The notes under the pieces were generated by a model that worked only from the letters and a program-made list of their open reading frames with translations, did no database searches and was not told where the DNA came from. 44,978 bases of DNA from NCBI GenBank assembly GCA_002070945.1, contig MWEG01000049.1:1-44978 (forward strand). Direction: 5' to 3'. This document shows, in pieces, positions 44,203 through 44,978 of the stretch. Each line of letters opens with the position of its first letter. The first letter of the stretch is position 1. Source of the DNA: Lentisphaerae bacterium ADurb.Bin082 (lineage in GTDB: Bacteria; Verrucomicrobiota; Lentisphaeria; Oligosphaerales; Oligosphaeraceae). Position numbers and translations under genes: made by a program.

Positions 44203-44874
44203 CTAACCGAGCAGTTCGGGCCGCCGCCGGGCCGTGCGCAGCAGGCGCTGCTGGCGGCGCCAGCGGGCGATCTCCGCGTGGTTGCCGTTGAGGAGCACCT
44301 CGGGCACCGCCATCTCCCGGAACACCGCCGGCCGCGTGTACTGGGGATATTCGAGCAGACCGTCCGCGCCGAACGATTCGTCCTGCGACGATTCGTCCTT
44401 GCCCAGCACGCCGGGCAGCAGCCGGACCACCGCGTCCGTCACCACGGTCGCGGCGATCGCGCCGTTGGTCAGCACAAAGTCCCCCAGCGATATTTCCTCA
44501 TCGATCAGCGTCTGGCGGACACGTTCGTCAATGCCCTCGTAATGCCCGCAGACGATGATCAGATGCGCTTTCAGCGCCAGTTCGCGGGCCTTCCCCTGGT
44601 TGAAAACCGACCCTTGCGGGGTCATCAGCACCACGTGCGAGTCAGCCTGGAGAAGGCTTTCTATGCATGCAAAGAGCGGTTCGGGGCGCAGCACCATGCC
44701 GGCGCCGCCCCCGAAAGGGCTGTCGTCGACCGTGCGATGACGGTCGTTCGTATAGTCCCGCAAGTCGAGATGGCGAATCTCCACCAGGCCGGCCCGTTGG
44801 GCCCGCCCGATGATCGATTCCGCCAGGGCGCCCCGGCAGATGTCAGGAAAAAGACTGACAATGTCAAGGCGCAT
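44203..44874 (-). CDS. trmD: tRNA (guanine-N1-)-methyltransferase TrmD
   Basis: The 223-residue SPOUT enzyme methylates G37 of tRNAs to prevent frameshifts. It shows MRLDIVSLFPDI, DDSPFGGGAGMVLRP, MTPQGSVFNQGKA, IIVCGHYEGIDERV, ISLGDFVLTNGAIAA and LLEYPQYTRP, which include the knotted SAM pocket and the catalytic Asp. A short DESSQDES segment (residues 159-166) replaces part of the interdomain loop. The ATG is the canonical start, although no good ribosome binding site precedes it. The GC-rich composition is shared with rnhB. Confidence 0.97.
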   Translation of the reverse strand: MRLDIVSLFPDICRGALAESIIGRAQRAGLVEIRHLDLRDYTNDRHRTVDDSPFGGGAGMVLRPEPLFACIESLLQADSHVVLMTPQGSVFNQGKARELALKAHLIIVCGHYEGIDERVRQTLIDEEISLGDFVLTNGAIAATVVTDAVVRLLPGVLGKDESSQDESFGADGLLEYPQYTRPAVFREMAVPEVLLNGNHAEIARWRRQQRLLRTARRRPELLG

Positions 44875-44904
44875 CGCCGTTTTCGCCCCGTCGTGCGGAT
44901 CCAG

Positions 44905-44925
44905 GCCGGCTTCAGGGAAGCCGGC
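44905..44925. promoter_or_regulatory. Hairpin upstream of trmD
   Basis: GCCGGCTTC (44905-44913) is perfectly complementary to GAAGCCGGC (44917-44925), with a 3-base loop. No T-run follows in either direction. It lies 30 bases before the trmD start and could be a leader hairpin or mark the end of the gene beyond the window. The last 50 bases show nothing else. Confidence 0.4.
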
Positions 44926-44978
44926 TCAAACCCGTGTTATTCAAGTATGTCAACCGTGACATGCAGCCCGAGCCGGCC

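Overview
Organism. No ribosomal RNA or other direct marker is present, so the assignment is inference. The window is a GC-rich bacterial chromosome segment carrying housekeeping genes (ligA, asnS, purF-like, coaBC, pcnB, rnhB, rplS, trmD). It also has two type II pseudopilins whose cleavage motif lacks the usual Gly before FTLIE, a habit I associate with Lentisphaerota/Kiritimatiellota of the PVC group, plus many carbohydrate-related genes (GH127, KDPG aldolase, NagB-like, PIG-L, sugar kinases, a beta-helix lipoprotein). A gut or sediment Lentisphaerota-like bacterium is my best guess, at moderate to low confidence.

Layout. 1-331: repeat island and leader. 332-4108 (+): beta-helix lipoprotein and two amidohydrolase-2 paralogs, the second lacking the metal ligands. 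4148-8882 (-): larC, a PHP phosphatase and two secreted proteins. 8883-9589: AT-rich promoter region and repeat island. 9590-14771 (+): KDPG aldolase, sugar nucleotidyltransferase, NahK-like kinase, ROK-like kinase and a duplicated-domain acidic protein. 14982-20616 (+): a compact three-gene operon with a lower-GC feel. It encodes a DNA methyltransferase, an unusual protein with two GHKL ATPase modules (an Hsp90/MORC-like N-terminus and a histidine-kinase-like C-terminus), and a receiver-domain protein with a large uncharacterised C-terminus. 20849-25858 (-): ligA overlapping a gspH-like gene, then gspG, gspF and a small conserved protein. 26071-28468: repeat-rich region around a radical SAM gene and a histidine phosphatase. 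28465-39660 (-): PIG-L, NagB-like, GH127, coaBC, sugar epimerase, SH3/TolA-like protein, purF-like, asnS. 39661-40240: the largest repeat island. 40241-44874 (-): dacA-like, pcnB, rnhB, rplS, trmD.

Most interesting. (1) The 14982-20616 operon looks like a phosphorelay-wired DNA-modification or defence system. Both junctions are 4-bp ATGA overlaps. The kinase-like protein has a candidate phospho-His (His612), and its neighbour has the acidic pair, Asp, Thr and Lys of a receiver domain. I do not recognise the combination as a named system. (2) The intergenic regions hold at least four families of dispersed repeats: heptamer arrays that fold back on themselves, GTGGAC nonamer arrays, and two structured families. 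They occur in mosaic islands and in three cases supply a gene's stop codon and, in two of these, its last codons. One segment is bounded by a perfect 15-bp inverted repeat.

Limits. All calls come from reading sequence and motifs. No database search, alignment program or folding program was run. GC figures quoted are hand counts of single 60-base lines.
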